Positions 35,871-44,687 of a DNA stretch of 64,000 bases are shown piece by piece. The translations under genes and the position numbers were made by a program. The notes under the pieces were generated by a model, which saw nothing but the letters and a program-made list of their open reading frames with translations, searched no databases and was not told the origin of the DNA. Position 1 is the first letter of the stretch. Every line of letters starts with the position of its first letter. The DNA is from Thomasclavelia ramosa DSM 1402 (GTDB taxonomy: Bacteria > Bacillota_I > Bacilli_A > Erysipelotrichales > Coprobacillaceae), in assembly GCF_014131695.1 (NCBI RefSeq), contig NZ_CP036346.1, positions 2,790,001-2,854,000 of the forward strand. Reading direction: 5' to 3'.

Positions 35871-37023
35871 ATTCTTCATACAGACTAACTGAATCATCTA
35901 TAATTGCTACAATAAAATTCTTTTCAATTTGAGAAGTGATCCCCGTTTTATCGACCAAATTAATTACTATTTTTAGTTTATCACCATTCTTAAAGTCATT
36001 AGCAGGAATTGAAAAAAGAATATTTCTTTGCTTATCTGTTGTAACTTTAACAGTATGCTTCTGATCATTTAAATAATAAAACCCATCGAATTTTACTAAT
36101 TTATTATCTTTTTTATATTTTGACAATATACCACTCTCATTCAAATTTACAGTATCATCTGGGTTTAACGTAATGTTTAACGAATCCTGCTGATAGATTA
36201 TTTCATAAACTTCACCATAATTAAGTTTCAATTCAGGCAATATATAATCTGCAACATTTTTTAATAACTGTGCTTGTTTACTATCTGTTCCAATTGTCAC
36301 GGCAGCATTTAAAATATTATCAATAGGTAAATCTTCACTTGTCTTAAAATGTCCATCACTTAATGTTAATAGATATGACCGATCATCATAATGCTCATAA
36401 TCTAAAACAACTACCACACTACTAGTATCCTCATAATTCTTAACAACTAGATCAATTTTGACTTTCATTGTCTGTGTTTTAAAATCAATATCCTCAATTT
36501 GAAGCTCAAAAGAGCTTAGTAAAGAACCTTGGGCTTGTAATTGTTCTTGAAGCTGATCAAAAAGAGAATTTTCTAATGATGATAATTGGTTATTGATTAT
36601 ATTGATCTGATTACTTAAACCTGCATTATTATTTCCAATCGTGCTTTTAATTCCTTTAATATCATTTAAAACACTCCACATAACAAGAGCAAGAATTATA
36701 AATATTCCCGTCCCAATTACCAAACCCATTTTTAAATATTTCTTGTTTCTTATAATCTCATTATTTTGAGTTAACACCACTTGATTTAAAATACTTTCCA
36801 ACTTAGCATACTCATCATTTGAATCTTCTTCTAAACCAAGTAATTCATTAAGCGTGATTTCTAGAGCTTTTGCTACATCCATAATCTTATCAATATTGGG
36901 GACATTTATATCAGATTCCCATTTTGATAGGGCTTGTCTGGAAATATTTAATCTTGATGCCAGCTGCTCTTGTGATAATCCTTTTTGTTTTCGATACGAC
37001 TGAATCCGTTTTCCTAAGCTCAT
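35869..37023 (-). CDS. XRE-family membrane-bound regulator with extracytoplasmic domain
   Basis: A 384-residue protein. An XRE helix-turn-helix spans about 5-60 (LSQEQLASRLNISRQALSKWESD). A single membrane helix is at about 97-117, then a coiled coil (about 130-170, SLENSLFDQLQEQLQAQG) and a beta-rich extracytoplasmic domain of about 200 residues. The layout suggests a one-component sensor that reads an outside signal at the membrane. No named family for the C-terminal part. The next gene upstream has the same kind of HTH. Confidence 0.75.
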   Translation of the reverse strand: MSLGKRIQSYRKQKGLSQEQLASRLNISRQALSKWESDINVPNIDKIMDVAKALEITLNELLGLEEDSNDEYAKLESILNQVVLTQNNEIIRNKKYLKMGLVIGTGIFIILALVMWSVLNDIKGIKSTIGNNNAGLSNQINIINNQLSSLENSLFDQLQEQLQAQGSLLSSFELQIEDIDFKTQTMKVKIDLVVKNYEDTSSVVVVLDYEHYDDRSYLLTLSDGHFKTSEDLPIDNILNAAVTIGTDSKQAQLLKNVADYILPELKLNYGEVYEIIYQQDSLNITLNPDDTVNLNESGILSKYKKDNKLVKFDGFYYLNDQKHTVKVTTDKQRNILFSIPANDFKNGDKLKIVINLVDKTGITSQIEKNFIVAIIDDSVSLYEE

Positions 37024-37112
37024 AATTATCCCCTCCTACCCTTTAATCTTAACATGACCCTCTTAATATAACTACATACAATAATTTACATTTTGCTATT
37101 TATCCGCGCAAA

Positions 37113-37140
37113 ACAAAAAAGATTAGCATTTTTCTAATCT
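37113..37140 (-). terminator. Terminator after the second XRE gene
   Basis: Stem AGATTAG/CTAATCT with seven-base loop followed by TTTTTTG on the minus strand. Confidence 0.85.
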
Positions 37141-38009
37141 TCTTCATGTGCTTCAAAAAGGAGCCAAACAATGCCACAAATAATTCCCCCGATAGGATAA
37201 ACAATCCATGAAATATGCCAGGCGTTTGTAGTAAATGAGCAGCCAAGATAAATTGCTGTAACAATCATCATAATGATACCACAATATATTGAGACTTTTT
37301 TATTCCTTTTTTCTTGCTTAATAACTTTTAAATCAACTTGGTCATACTTACTTTTTAGTGTTCCAAAATATACAAAAATTCCAACTGCAATAGTAACAAA
37401 CACCATAAATAAACCATTAGCTAGATTTTCATTATATAAATTCTCTATTAAAATCTGTAAAACAACTGCAAATAAAATCACTCCTACCCCAGTTGCGATA
37501 CTCAATGAATATGTTTGATTAAATTCACTTCTTTGACTATCCGTATAATAATCTGTTATTTCAGAATGACTATTTTTAAAATGACTATCTTTCATTCCAA
37601 AATAAACAAATGTAATTACCCCAATTAAAACAAAAAACAAGAAAATAATTTCGCCAATAAACTCAGATTTTGTATTTTCCGAAAAATAAATTTCAGCAAA
37701 TAGATATGCGCATACCCCCAGCAAGATTGAAACAACTCCAAATGTATAGGCCTTTGCTATTAGACTATAATGTTTATCATACGCTTGTTTGGCTGTTGGA
37801 TTATGTTGAGTCAAATCATTTTTCAATAAATCATCAATAGTACATTCAAACAGGTCACTTAAAATAATTAACGATTCCATCTCTGGATAACCATTATCAC
37901 TTTCCCATTTCGAAACAGCTTGCCTAGAAACATTTAAACGCTCTGCCAATTGTTCTTGTGAATACCCCTTTTGTTTTCTTAAAGCTCTTAAGTTATCACT
38001 TAAACTCAT
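37134..38009 (-). CDS. XRE-family regulator with multi-span membrane domain
   Basis: A 291-residue protein. The XRE domain (about 1-60, MSLSDNLRALRKQKGYSQEQLAERLNVSRQAVSKWESD, given here in parts) precedes about seven predicted membrane helices from residue 80 on. Start at 38009 follows GGTGATAAAG; the longer frame is unlikely. Proteins of this plan are common in Firmicutes and their signals are unknown. It is adjacent to, and same-strand with, another membrane-linked XRE protein. Confidence 0.75.
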   Translation of the reverse strand: MSLSDNLRALRKQKGYSQEQLAERLNVSRQAVSKWESDNGYPEMESLIILSDLFECTIDDLLKNDLTQHNPTAKQAYDKHYSLIAKAYTFGVVSILLGVCAYLFAEIYFSENTKSEFIGEIIFLFFVLIGVITFVYFGMKDSHFKNSHSEITDYYTDSQRSEFNQTYSLSIATGVGVILFAVVLQILIENLYNENLANGLFMVFVTIAVGIFVYFGTLKSKYDQVDLKVIKQEKRNKKVSIYCGIIMMIVTAIYLGCSFTTNAWHISWIVYPIGGIICGIVWLLFEAHEED

Positions 38010-38114
38010 CTTTATCACCTCACCCAAATCATAATTATGCAGTTACTTTTTTACTACCAACTTGCCATTGCACTTTAATTATTTTTGTCAACTTTGCGTT
38101 GCAATAACGTGATA

Positions 38115-38657
38115 TCAACGTCTTTGCCACATTTCTTGAGTTATCGCGTAATGCACCACATCATGATAAAGGCCTTTTATTTTTAGCTCTTGAATTCCTA
38201 TTCCTTCTTGCTTCATTCCACATTTTGCCATCACTTTCCCAGAGGCCGGATTTAATCTATAATGAATTGCTTCAACCCGGTTTACTCTTATGTCTTCAAA
38301 ACAGTGTTTTAAAATTCGTGATAATACCTCACTCATATATCCTTGATTCCAGTAATCGGGATCCAATAAGTACCCAAAACTAGCTTTATCATTAGCTTCA
38401 TCTAAACGAATATCAATCGCTCCAATACATAAATCATTTTCTTTCAAAGCAATTGCATAAATTCCTGCACGACTTAAATAATATTCTTCAATGCTTATTC
38501 TAGCTTCCTCACGAGTAGTCACCCCAATCCATTCAAGATATTTTAGAGTTCGCGGATCTCTTCCATATTTATAAACTGCTTCTTTATCACTTAATTTAAA
38601 CTTTCTTAATCGTAATCTTGTGGTTTCTAAATTTTCTTTGACCCGTTCTTTATACAT
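38115..38657 (-). CDS. GNAT acetyltransferase (RimJ/RimL type)
   Basis: A 180-residue GNAT-family N-acetyltransferase, beginning TTRLRLRKFKLSDKEAVYKYGRDP with the acetyl-CoA-binding motif YLLDPDYWNQGYMSEVLSRI. RimJ/RimL-type enzymes acetylate protein N-termini or other amines; the target is unknown. It is 4 bases downstream of the quinone reductase gene and thus co-transcribed with it. Confidence 0.85.
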   Translation of the reverse strand: MYKERVKENLETTRLRLRKFKLSDKEAVYKYGRDPRTLKYLEWIGVTTREEARISIEEYYLSRAGIYAIALKENDLCIGAIDIRLDEANDKASFGYLLDPDYWNQGYMSEVLSRILKHCFEDIRVNRVEAIHYRLNPASGKVMAKCGMKQEGIGIQELKIKGLYHDVVHYAITQEMWQRR

Positions 38658-38661
38658 TCTT

Positions 38662-39249
38662 CTAAAATTCCTTTCCTAATAAGTAGGCACGTTTTAAGTT
38701 TTTCGAATAATTTACTTCACGTACCGGATAATCTCGGGACATACGGTCAAACACGATCATTTCCTTCGTTTTGGCACGTTCACCAATTCGATCTCCTAAC
38801 ATCACAACTTTCATTGCTGCAACCTGCTGCTGACGAATTTCTTCACTTAGGTCGCCACCCATCGTGACAAGCATCAGTACTTTATCTAACTGTTTCATTT
38901 TAGTCTCAGTCCCATAAGCAAAACCATAAGTCCAAACGCGTTGAAACCACCCGACCAGTTTTCCCGGTGCCTCGGTCCAAAAAACAGGATAAATAAACAC
39001 AACCGCATCATTTGCATTAATTAGTCTTTGATGTGCTTGAACATCCTCAGGCACTTTTAAGGCTTGATCATAAAAGGCTTCTCTTAAGTATTCTTCTTCA
39101 CTAAATGTTTCATCAAAATTAATTTGATACAAATCAATAAGTTGACAAGTATGCCCTCCGTCTTCCAATCCTCTAATAAACTCATCTTTCATCCTAGCTG
39201 TAAAACTTTTATTGCTGGGATGACAATAAATCACCAATACTTTCATCAT
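38662..39249 (-). CDS. Flavodoxin-fold NAD(P)H quinone reductase
   Basis: A 195-residue flavoprotein of the NQO/MdaB type. The flavodoxin-like start MKVLVIYCHPSNKSFTARMKDEF is followed by FIYPVFWTEAPGKLVGWFQRVW and the FMN/FAD-binding MLVTMGG. It would reduce quinones or azo compounds by two electrons. It is 15 bases downstream of the exonuclease gene and 4 bases before the GNAT gene, forming a three-gene operon. Confidence 0.88.
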   Translation of the reverse strand: MMKVLVIYCHPSNKSFTARMKDEFIRGLEDGGHTCQLIDLYQINFDETFSEEEYLREAFYDQALKVPEDVQAHQRLINANDAVVFIYPVFWTEAPGKLVGWFQRVWTYGFAYGTETKMKQLDKVLMLVTMGGDLSEEIRQQQVAAMKVVMLGDRIGERAKTKEMIVFDRMSRDYPVREVNYSKNLKRAYLLGKEF

Positions 39250-39264
39250 CTACCTCACATCAAT

Positions 39265-40596
39265 TTATTTAGAAAGTTTCAAAACTTCCATTAATCTGGC
39301 TTCACTAATTAATTCAATCTTATGACCTTCACTTTTCATTGTCAAAGCCTTATTTGTTTTAGCACCATACTTCCCATATTTATATCCAGCTGACCCTTTG
39401 CTTCCTAAAACCAGGTAATCAACTTTTTTTGTCACACTTTTACTTATAATTCCTTGTTTTAGAACAATAAGTTTTTCTAATTGACTTCGTTCCCCAAAAC
39501 AAAAATTACCGGTTAAACAAATAACTTTATTCTTGACATCAAATAAATCACCTTGATCAAGCTCTGGTTTAAAGAAATTTTTGATATAATATAACAACTC
39601 ATCTGTAACTATTGTACTTATTTGTTTATCAATGATAATCTTCTCTAATTTATTTAAAATTCGGTTGAAGGGATAAGTACCTTTAAATTGTTCATTTTCT
39701 TTCATCCACTTATTTAACTCCATAATTTCATCATCATTAATAACTTCATCACAACTGATCCCTTCCAAAATAGCCATAAACTCATATAATGAACGTATAT
39801 TTTTAGCTTTAATACTTTTCATATATTGGAGTTCATTAAGAATATGTAAATATTGATAATGTGTTATATATTCATTTTTCAAAACAGCTTTTAATTCCTT
39901 GACAATATTAGCATACTCATAAGGAAGCTGATTCTTAGTTAACCAGTTATTTAAAAAACTAATTTCTTTTTTATTTAAATAGTTATCAAATCCAATTCCG
40001 GTTAAAAGACCAATCAGTACCTCTAAATATTTTTTATTATCTTTATTTCCTTTGGTTGGTTCAAAGCATTTAACATACTGATCTAAAGTTTCCAAATTTG
40101 GTTCTTTTAATAAATAATAAAATATTTCCATACATGCTTTACTATCCGCTAAAGCATTATGATGATTATCCAAGGTTACATGATAATAACTACTTAAATC
40201 ATTTAATTTATAACTATTGGATGGAATCTTTAAAGCGCGACTGATTCGATAAGTACATGTATAAAAAATAGGGAAGATAGGCAGATCATAACGTTGCAGA
40301 CAAGCACTGATAACACTTAAATCAAAAACAGCATTATGGGCAACCACTAAACTATTTGTAAAATATGGTTCTATTTCAGACCACACTTCTTTGAAATTTG
40401 GTTGGTCAGCAACCATTTCTGGGGTTATTCCCGTTAATTCTATATTGAAACGGTCAAAATGTGCCTCGGGATCAACAAGAAAATATTTAGTTGTTACAAC
40501 ACCATCACCATCAACATTGATAACACCAATTGAACTAATACTATTATTTTGATAATTAGGTGTTTCTACATCCACAAATGTTATACTTTGTTCCAT
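39265..40596 (-). CDS. DnaQ-type 3'-5' exonuclease with C-terminal BRCT domain
   Basis: A 443-residue protein. A DEDDh exonuclease domain at about 5-165 has motif I FVDVETPN, motif II HNAVFDLSVI and motif III HHNALADSKA. A helical middle region of about 170 residues follows. The C-terminal BRCT domain (about 350-440) has LTGNFCFGERSQLEKLI and VDYLVLGSKGSAGYKYGKYG. Such proteins resemble epsilon-subunit-like repair exonucleases; exact role is not known. Start ATG has a GGAGGAGC site. Confidence 0.87.
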   Translation of the reverse strand: MEQSITFVDVETPNYQNNSISSIGVINVDGDGVVTTKYFLVDPEAHFDRFNIELTGITPEMVADQPNFKEVWSEIEPYFTNSLVVAHNAVFDLSVISACLQRYDLPIFPIFYTCTYRISRALKIPSNSYKLNDLSSYYHVTLDNHHNALADSKACMEIFYYLLKEPNLETLDQYVKCFEPTKGNKDNKKYLEVLIGLLTGIGFDNYLNKKEISFLNNWLTKNQLPYEYANIVKELKAVLKNEYITHYQYLHILNELQYMKSIKAKNIRSLYEFMAILEGISCDEVINDDEIMELNKWMKENEQFKGTYPFNRILNKLEKIIIDKQISTIVTDELLYYIKNFFKPELDQGDLFDVKNKVICLTGNFCFGERSQLEKLIVLKQGIISKSVTKKVDYLVLGSKGSAGYKYGKYGAKTNKALTMKSEGHKIELISEARLMEVLKLSK

Positions 40597-40641
40597 ATTT
40601 TGCTCCTCCTATTTACCATTATAACAAGAAAACCATTTTAT

Positions 40642-40674
40642 TTTAAAAAAATTCCTAGGGATTACCTAGGAATT
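40642..40674 (-). terminator. Terminator after the nfnAB operon
   Basis: Perfect 10-bp stem AATTCCTAGG/CCTAGGAATT with 5-base loop followed by TTTTTTT on the minus strand. Confidence 0.92.
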
Positions 40675-40677
40675 CAA

Positions 40678-42066
40678 TTATTTATTGGCAAGATATTCAT
40701 CCATTGCTTTAGCAGCTGTTTTACCAGCTCCCATTGCTAGAATTACTGTAGCTGCTCCAGTAACAACGTCACCACCAGCATATACGCCCTCTTTACTTGT
40801 TTTCATAGAATCTTCATCAACGATGATTCCACCCCATTTTTGAGTTTCTAATCCTGGTGTGGTTTGACGAATCAACGGATTAGGACTCTGTCCGATTGAA
40901 ACAATTACAGTTCCGGTTTCAATCACAAAATTCGATCCTTCTTTAACAACTGGTCTTCTTCTTCCTGATTCATCAGGTTCTCCAAGTTCCATTTCAACAC
41001 ATTCCATTGATTTGACCCATCCATCTTCACCATGAATTTCAACTGGGTTAGTTAATAATTTAAAAATAATGCCTTCTTCTTTAGCATGATGTACTTCTTC
41101 AGCACGAGCTGGAATTTCTTTATCACTACGGCGATAAACAATATAAACATTTTTTGCACCTAAACGTTTTGCTGTACGAGCACAGTCCATTGAAACGTTA
41201 CCAGCCCCAATTACACATACAGTATCAGTAATTTTAACTGGTGTTGGATGATTAGGGAATTCATAACCTTTCATTAAGTTGACCCGTGTTAAAAATTCAT
41301 TTGCTGCATATACACCATTTAAGTTTTCACCAGGAATATTTTGAAAACGTGGTAAGCCTGCCCCACTACCAATGAAAATACCTTGATATCCTTGTTCCTG
41401 AAGTTCATCAATTGTAATTGAACGCCCAACTACAACATTAGTTTCAAATTTAACACCTAAAGCAGCAACACTATCTACTTCTTTTTGGACTAAAGCTTTT
41501 GGTAAACGGAATTCAGGGATACCATAAGATAATACTCCACCTGTTTTATGAAGTGCTTCAAAAACAGTTACTTCATAACCTTTTTTGGCAAGTTCTCCAG
41601 CACAAGTAATTCCGGCTGGTCCAGAACCAATGATTGCAACTTTAATCCCGTTACTCTTAATATCTAATTCAGGGGCTTTTCCATTAGCCATATGATAATC
41701 TGCAACAAATCTTTCAAGTCGCCCAATACCAACTGCTTCACCTTTAATCCCACGGACACATTTACCTTCACATTGATTTTCTTGCGGACAAACACGACCA
41801 CAAATAGCTGGTAAAGCATTTTCGCTAGTGATGATCTTGTATGCTTCTTCCATATTTCCAGCAGCTACTTCTTGAATAAATTCAGGAATTGGTACGCCAA
41901 CTGGACACCCTTGTTTACATGGCTGATGTTTACAATTTAAACACCGTGTAGCTTCTTCCATTGCCATTTCTTTAGTGTATCCTAAAGCTACTTCTTCAAA
42001 ATTCTTATTTCTTACATCTGGTTCTTGTTCTGGCATTACTACCTTTGTTAATGACATGTTTGGCAT
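40678..42066 (-). CDS. nfnB: NfnB-type ferredoxin:NADP oxidoreductase subunit (glutamate synthase small-chain family)
   Basis: A 462-residue FAD/NADPH enzyme of the GltD family. N-terminal Cys for two iron-sulfur clusters are in CLNCKHQPCKQGCPVG, then FAD-binding GSGPAGITCAGE and NADPH-binding GAGNVSMDCAR. Because nfnA lies directly upstream (overlap at 42066) and no glutamate synthase large subunit is nearby, this is best read as NfnB of the electron-bifurcating NADH-dependent reduced ferredoxin:NADP+ oxidoreductase. It balances NADH, ferredoxin and NADPH in anaerobes. Confidence 0.87.
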   Translation of the reverse strand: MPNMSLTKVVMPEQEPDVRNKNFEEVALGYTKEMAMEEATRCLNCKHQPCKQGCPVGVPIPEFIQEVAAGNMEEAYKIITSENALPAICGRVCPQENQCEGKCVRGIKGEAVGIGRLERFVADYHMANGKAPELDIKSNGIKVAIIGSGPAGITCAGELAKKGYEVTVFEALHKTGGVLSYGIPEFRLPKALVQKEVDSVAALGVKFETNVVVGRSITIDELQEQGYQGIFIGSGAGLPRFQNIPGENLNGVYAANEFLTRVNLMKGYEFPNHPTPVKITDTVCVIGAGNVSMDCARTAKRLGAKNVYIVYRRSDKEIPARAEEVHHAKEEGIIFKLLTNPVEIHGEDGWVKSMECVEMELGEPDESGRRRPVVKEGSNFVIETGTVIVSIGQSPNPLIRQTTPGLETQKWGGIIVDEDSMKTSKEGVYAGGDVVTGAATVILAMGAGKTAAKAMDEYLANK

Positions 42067-42914
42067 TATTTGACACCTCCCATTAAATTACACATACGAT
42101 TAGCATTTTCACTAACAGTATGTTCTTCTTCCTTAAACATTCTTTGTCGCAGCATTAATTCATCAAAATCAACTTGAAGTCCATCAAAATCAGGACCATC
42201 AACACAAGCAAATTTAATTTTTCCATCAACACTGACACGACAGCATCCACACATCCCTGTTCCATCGATCATAATTGGATTTAAAGATACTGAAGTTTTT
42301 ATATTTTTAGGTTTAGTAACATTTACAACTGCTTTCATCATTGGCACTGGTCCAATCGCAATTACTTCATCAAAGCTTTCACCTTTTTCAATTAAATCAC
42401 TTAATACATTAGTAACAAAACCTTTAGTTCCTAATGAACCATCATCAGTTGCAATGTAAACATTTTTACAGAACTTTTTAAATTCATCAGCTAATAGTAC
42501 ATATTGAGCTTCACGTCCCCCAATGATTACATCAACATCAACACCACGGTTTGCTAATTCACGAAGTTGCGGGAATAATGGTGCACTACCAACCCCACCA
42601 GCTACACCGATTACATGTTTAGCCTCATGTAATACTGTTGGAACTCCTAATGGCCCAACAAAATCTGTCAATTCATCACCTTCATTTAATTTAGCTAATT
42701 CTTTAGTTGAATAACCAACAATCTGATAAATGATTGTAATTGTTTCTTTTTCACGGTCAAAATCAGCGATTGTTAATGGGATTCTTTCACCATCTTCACC
42801 AACGCGTAAAATAATAAATTGGCCTGGTTCGCACTTTTTAGCAACATATGGTGCATGAACTTCCATCAGTTCAACGACATCATTTAGTACTTCTTTTTTG
42901 ACAATCTTGTACAT
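42066..42914 (-). CDS. nfnA: NfnA-type FAD/NAD-binding subunit
   Basis: A 282-residue protein of the sulfide dehydrogenase/dihydroorotate-dehydrogenase electron-transfer family. It has an FAD-binding barrel (PGQFIILRVGEDGERIPLTIAD), NAD-binding GVAGGVGSAPLFPQLREL, and a 2Fe-2S-type Cys cluster DGTGMCGCCRVSVDG. In NfnAB this subunit holds the bifurcating partner site for NADH. The pair shares a one-base start/stop overlap. Confidence 0.87.
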   Translation of the reverse strand: MYKIVKKEVLNDVVELMEVHAPYVAKKCEPGQFIILRVGEDGERIPLTIADFDREKETITIIYQIVGYSTKELAKLNEGDELTDFVGPLGVPTVLHEAKHVIGVAGGVGSAPLFPQLRELANRGVDVDVIIGGREAQYVLLADEFKKFCKNVYIATDDGSLGTKGFVTNVLSDLIEKGESFDEVIAIGPVPMMKAVVNVTKPKNIKTSVSLNPIMIDGTGMCGCCRVSVDGKIKFACVDGPDFDGLQVDFDELMLRQRMFKEEEHTVSENANRMCNLMGGVK

Positions 42915-43079
42915 ACTATTTCCCCCTACATTATTTTATACTTTCATATTGTATCTTGCTTGAATAAAAAAAACAATGATAATTCGTAGTTTTTTGTAAG
43001 ATTGTATACATATTTTGATCATCTCTCTTTTCACTACTAATAAACTATACGATTATCTTTAACTTTAATACCAACAACA

Positions 43080-43103
43080 AAAAAAGCGTTAGTAATAACT
43101 AAC
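43080..43103 (-). terminator. Terminator after the AgrB-like gene
   Basis: Stem GTTAGT/ACTAAC with 4-base loop, followed by GCTTTTTTT on the minus strand, 39 bases past the stop. Confidence 0.8.
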
Positions 43104-43141
43104 CCTTATAAATATTTAAATAAATTAATTTGGAGAGGCAA

Positions 43142-43708
43142 TCAACTGCGACGATTGACTACCTTTCCTCCTAGCATTAGGATAGCAAGTAAAGAAAACG
43201 AATATGTTAGAATTGAATAAACTGGAATATTTAAAAATCTTAAAACAATACAGGAAATACCTACAATTATGGATAGCAAGGTACTATAGAGGTGATACTT
43301 TCTTTGTTCCAATTCAGTTAATTGTTGATCGTTCGATTGTACTGGTGAAAGACTAATAATAATTATTAATGATATTGCGATGGCTATGCAAACCATAACA
43401 ATCGATACTTTTAAATATTCCCTTAATACCATATAAAGAGTAAAAATTGCAATATACAGACTCATGCATTCAAAATGTGTTGTGCAATAATAGCCTCCCG
43501 TAAATCTTCTTAAAATAAAGAATACCGCCTCATATATTATTACCTCTAGTATACAATTAAAGATGATCCCCACAACCAACAATAATAAGATACTAGCTAA
43601 TGCAGAAATCCACGTCTCTATCCCATATTTATATATTGCCCGATCTCTTACAATGATATTTTTTGTTTCTAACACTTGCGTTATCTTCTCTGCTAAGAAT
43701 TCAAACAA
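43142..43708 (-). CDS. AgrB-like membrane protein with Tyr at the catalytic His position
   Basis: A 188-residue membrane protein of the AgrB family, with the family motif RRFTGGYYCTTHFEC and about five helices. In AgrB the motif is GGyH...C with His and Cys as cysteine-protease residues. Here Cys81 is kept but the aligned His position 74 is Tyr (codon TAT, one base from CAT), while another His stands four residues further (position 78). The start is set at TTG 43708, five bases after a GGTGA-type site; a GTG at 43717 overlaps that site. It is divergent from a LytTR regulator. No AgrD-like peptide is seen beside it. It may be inactive, use a shifted His, or do something else. Confidence 0.75.
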   Translation of the reverse strand: MFEFLAEKITQVLETKNIIVRDRAIYKYGIETWISALASILLLLVVGIIFNCILEVIIYEAVFFILRRFTGGYYCTTHFECMSLYIAIFTLYMVLREYLKVSIVMVCIAIAISLIIIISLSPVQSNDQQLTELEQRKYHLYSTLLSIIVGISCIVLRFLNIPVYSILTYSFSLLAILMLGGKVVNRRS

Positions 43709-43765
43709 AATCTTCACCCCTCGCTATTAAAATTATCATAATTTAAATGCCCTGTCCGCACTTTT

Positions 43766-43806
43766 ACAAATTCGGGCTATATTTTGACAAATTCGGTCAA
43801 AATATA
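43766..43806. promoter_or_regulatory. Direct repeat (21-bp phase) and 11-bp inverted repeat between AgrB-like and LytTR genes
   Basis: ACAAATTCGG occurs at 43766-43775 and 43787-43796, 21 bases apart (two DNA turns), the phasing of LytTR sites. An inverted repeat TATATTTTGAC/GTCAAAATATA (43778-43788 and 43796-43806, 7-base loop) overlaps the second copy. The nearer repeat ends about 38 bases upstream of the likely start of the AgrB-like transcript (-10 TATGAT at 43740-43735), which lacks a good -35, as for activator-dependent promoters. Confidence 0.6.
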
Positions 43807-43890
43807 ATTTTTTAGGCCAATTTAAAGTATCCTCAGCAACTATTTTATTGATTGTGTATAATAAGTAAGAGCATTTAAAAGGAGATAATT

Positions 43891-44595
43891 ATGTATAATA
43901 TTGCACTAGTTGATGATGATCAAAGAATTTTACAAATTGTTCAATATAAAGTAAAAAGTATTTTTAACAGTGTCGGTATTGACCCTACTATTACTTGTTT
44001 TAATAATCCTCAAAAACTTCATATGGATACATATTATGATGTGCTGTTCTTAGATATTGATATGCCATCATTAAATGGGATTGAATTAGCTCAAAACTAT
44101 CTCCAGAACCATGATGATACTACTATTATTTTCATTACTAATAAATATGATCTTGTTTTTAATGCTTTTAGTGTTCATCCCTTTGATTTCGTTAAAAAAG
44201 AAAATCTTGAAACAGGATTGATCCAGCCAATCAAACATTTAATTTCTAAATTAAATCGTGATAATCGTGTTATATCATTACAAGATAAAAATGGTTTAAC
44301 AACTATTAAATGTAAGAAAATTCTTTATTGTGAAAGTTATGGTCATATTTGTTATATTCACACAACTGATAGAGTTATTAAGACAAATAAATATAAACTA
44401 TCTAATATCGAAAGCATTATTAACTGTGAAGATTTTTATATGATCAACCAGTCTTACTTAGTTCACTGGAAATATGTTATCAATATTGAGAATAAAAGTA
44501 CAACTCTTGAAGATGGTACCGTGTTGCCTATTAGTAAACGTAGATTCAAAGATTCTCTTGCTTCATATAAGAAATATACTTTTAGAAATATTTAA
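43891..44595 (+). CDS. LytTR-type response regulator (AgrA-like)
   Basis: A 234-residue response regulator. The receiver domain has acidic residues D8-D10 (VDDDQ), phospho-acceptor D55 in LFLDIDMP, and Thr/Lys at ITN and FVKKEN. The C-terminal LytTR domain (about 130-228) contains KILYCESYGHICYIHTT. It is divergently paired with the AgrB-like gene and likely binds the repeat between them. A TATAAT at 43857-43862 and AAAGGAG precede it. No sensor kinase gene is adjacent. Terminator follows at 44587. Confidence 0.88.
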   Translation: MYNIALVDDDQRILQIVQYKVKSIFNSVGIDPTITCFNNPQKLHMDTYYDVLFLDIDMPSLNGIELAQNYLQNHDDTTIIFITNKYDLVFNAFSVHPFDFVKKENLETGLIQPIKHLISKLNRDNRVISLQDKNGLTTIKCKKILYCESYGHICYIHTTDRVIKTNKYKLSNIESIINCEDFYMINQSYLVHWKYVINIENKSTTLEDGTVLPISKRRFKDSLASYKKYTFRNI

Positions 44596-44617
44596 TTAGC
44601 GGCTTAATTAAATATTT
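44587..44617 (+). terminator. Terminator after the LytTR gene
   Basis: Stem ATATTTAATTA/TAATTAAATAT around GCGGC followed by TTTTTTC. Confidence 0.85.
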
Positions 44618-44637
44618 TTTCTATTTTAGATAATCAA

Positions 44638-44666
44638 TTGTTGATAAAAGTAAGTTATTGTATAAT
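44638..44666 (+). promoter_or_regulatory. Promoter of the HAD gene at 44688
   Basis: TTGTTG (44638-44643), 17-base spacer, TATAAT (44661-44666). Confidence 0.7.
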
Positions 44667-44687
44667 GCAATTATCATGGAGGTAATT

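Noticed and set aside
35869-38009. Prophage repressor region
   Set aside because: The two XRE proteins are membrane-linked and no phage genes, integrase or att sites are nearby.
40678-42914. Glutamate synthase (gltB-gltD)
   Set aside because: No large subunit is present; the upstream overlapping FAD/NAD subunit makes NfnAB the better call.
42940-43141. AgrD-like peptide next to the AgrB-like gene at 43 kb
   Set aside because: No short ORF with start, ribosome-binding site and core Cys was found on either side of the gene.
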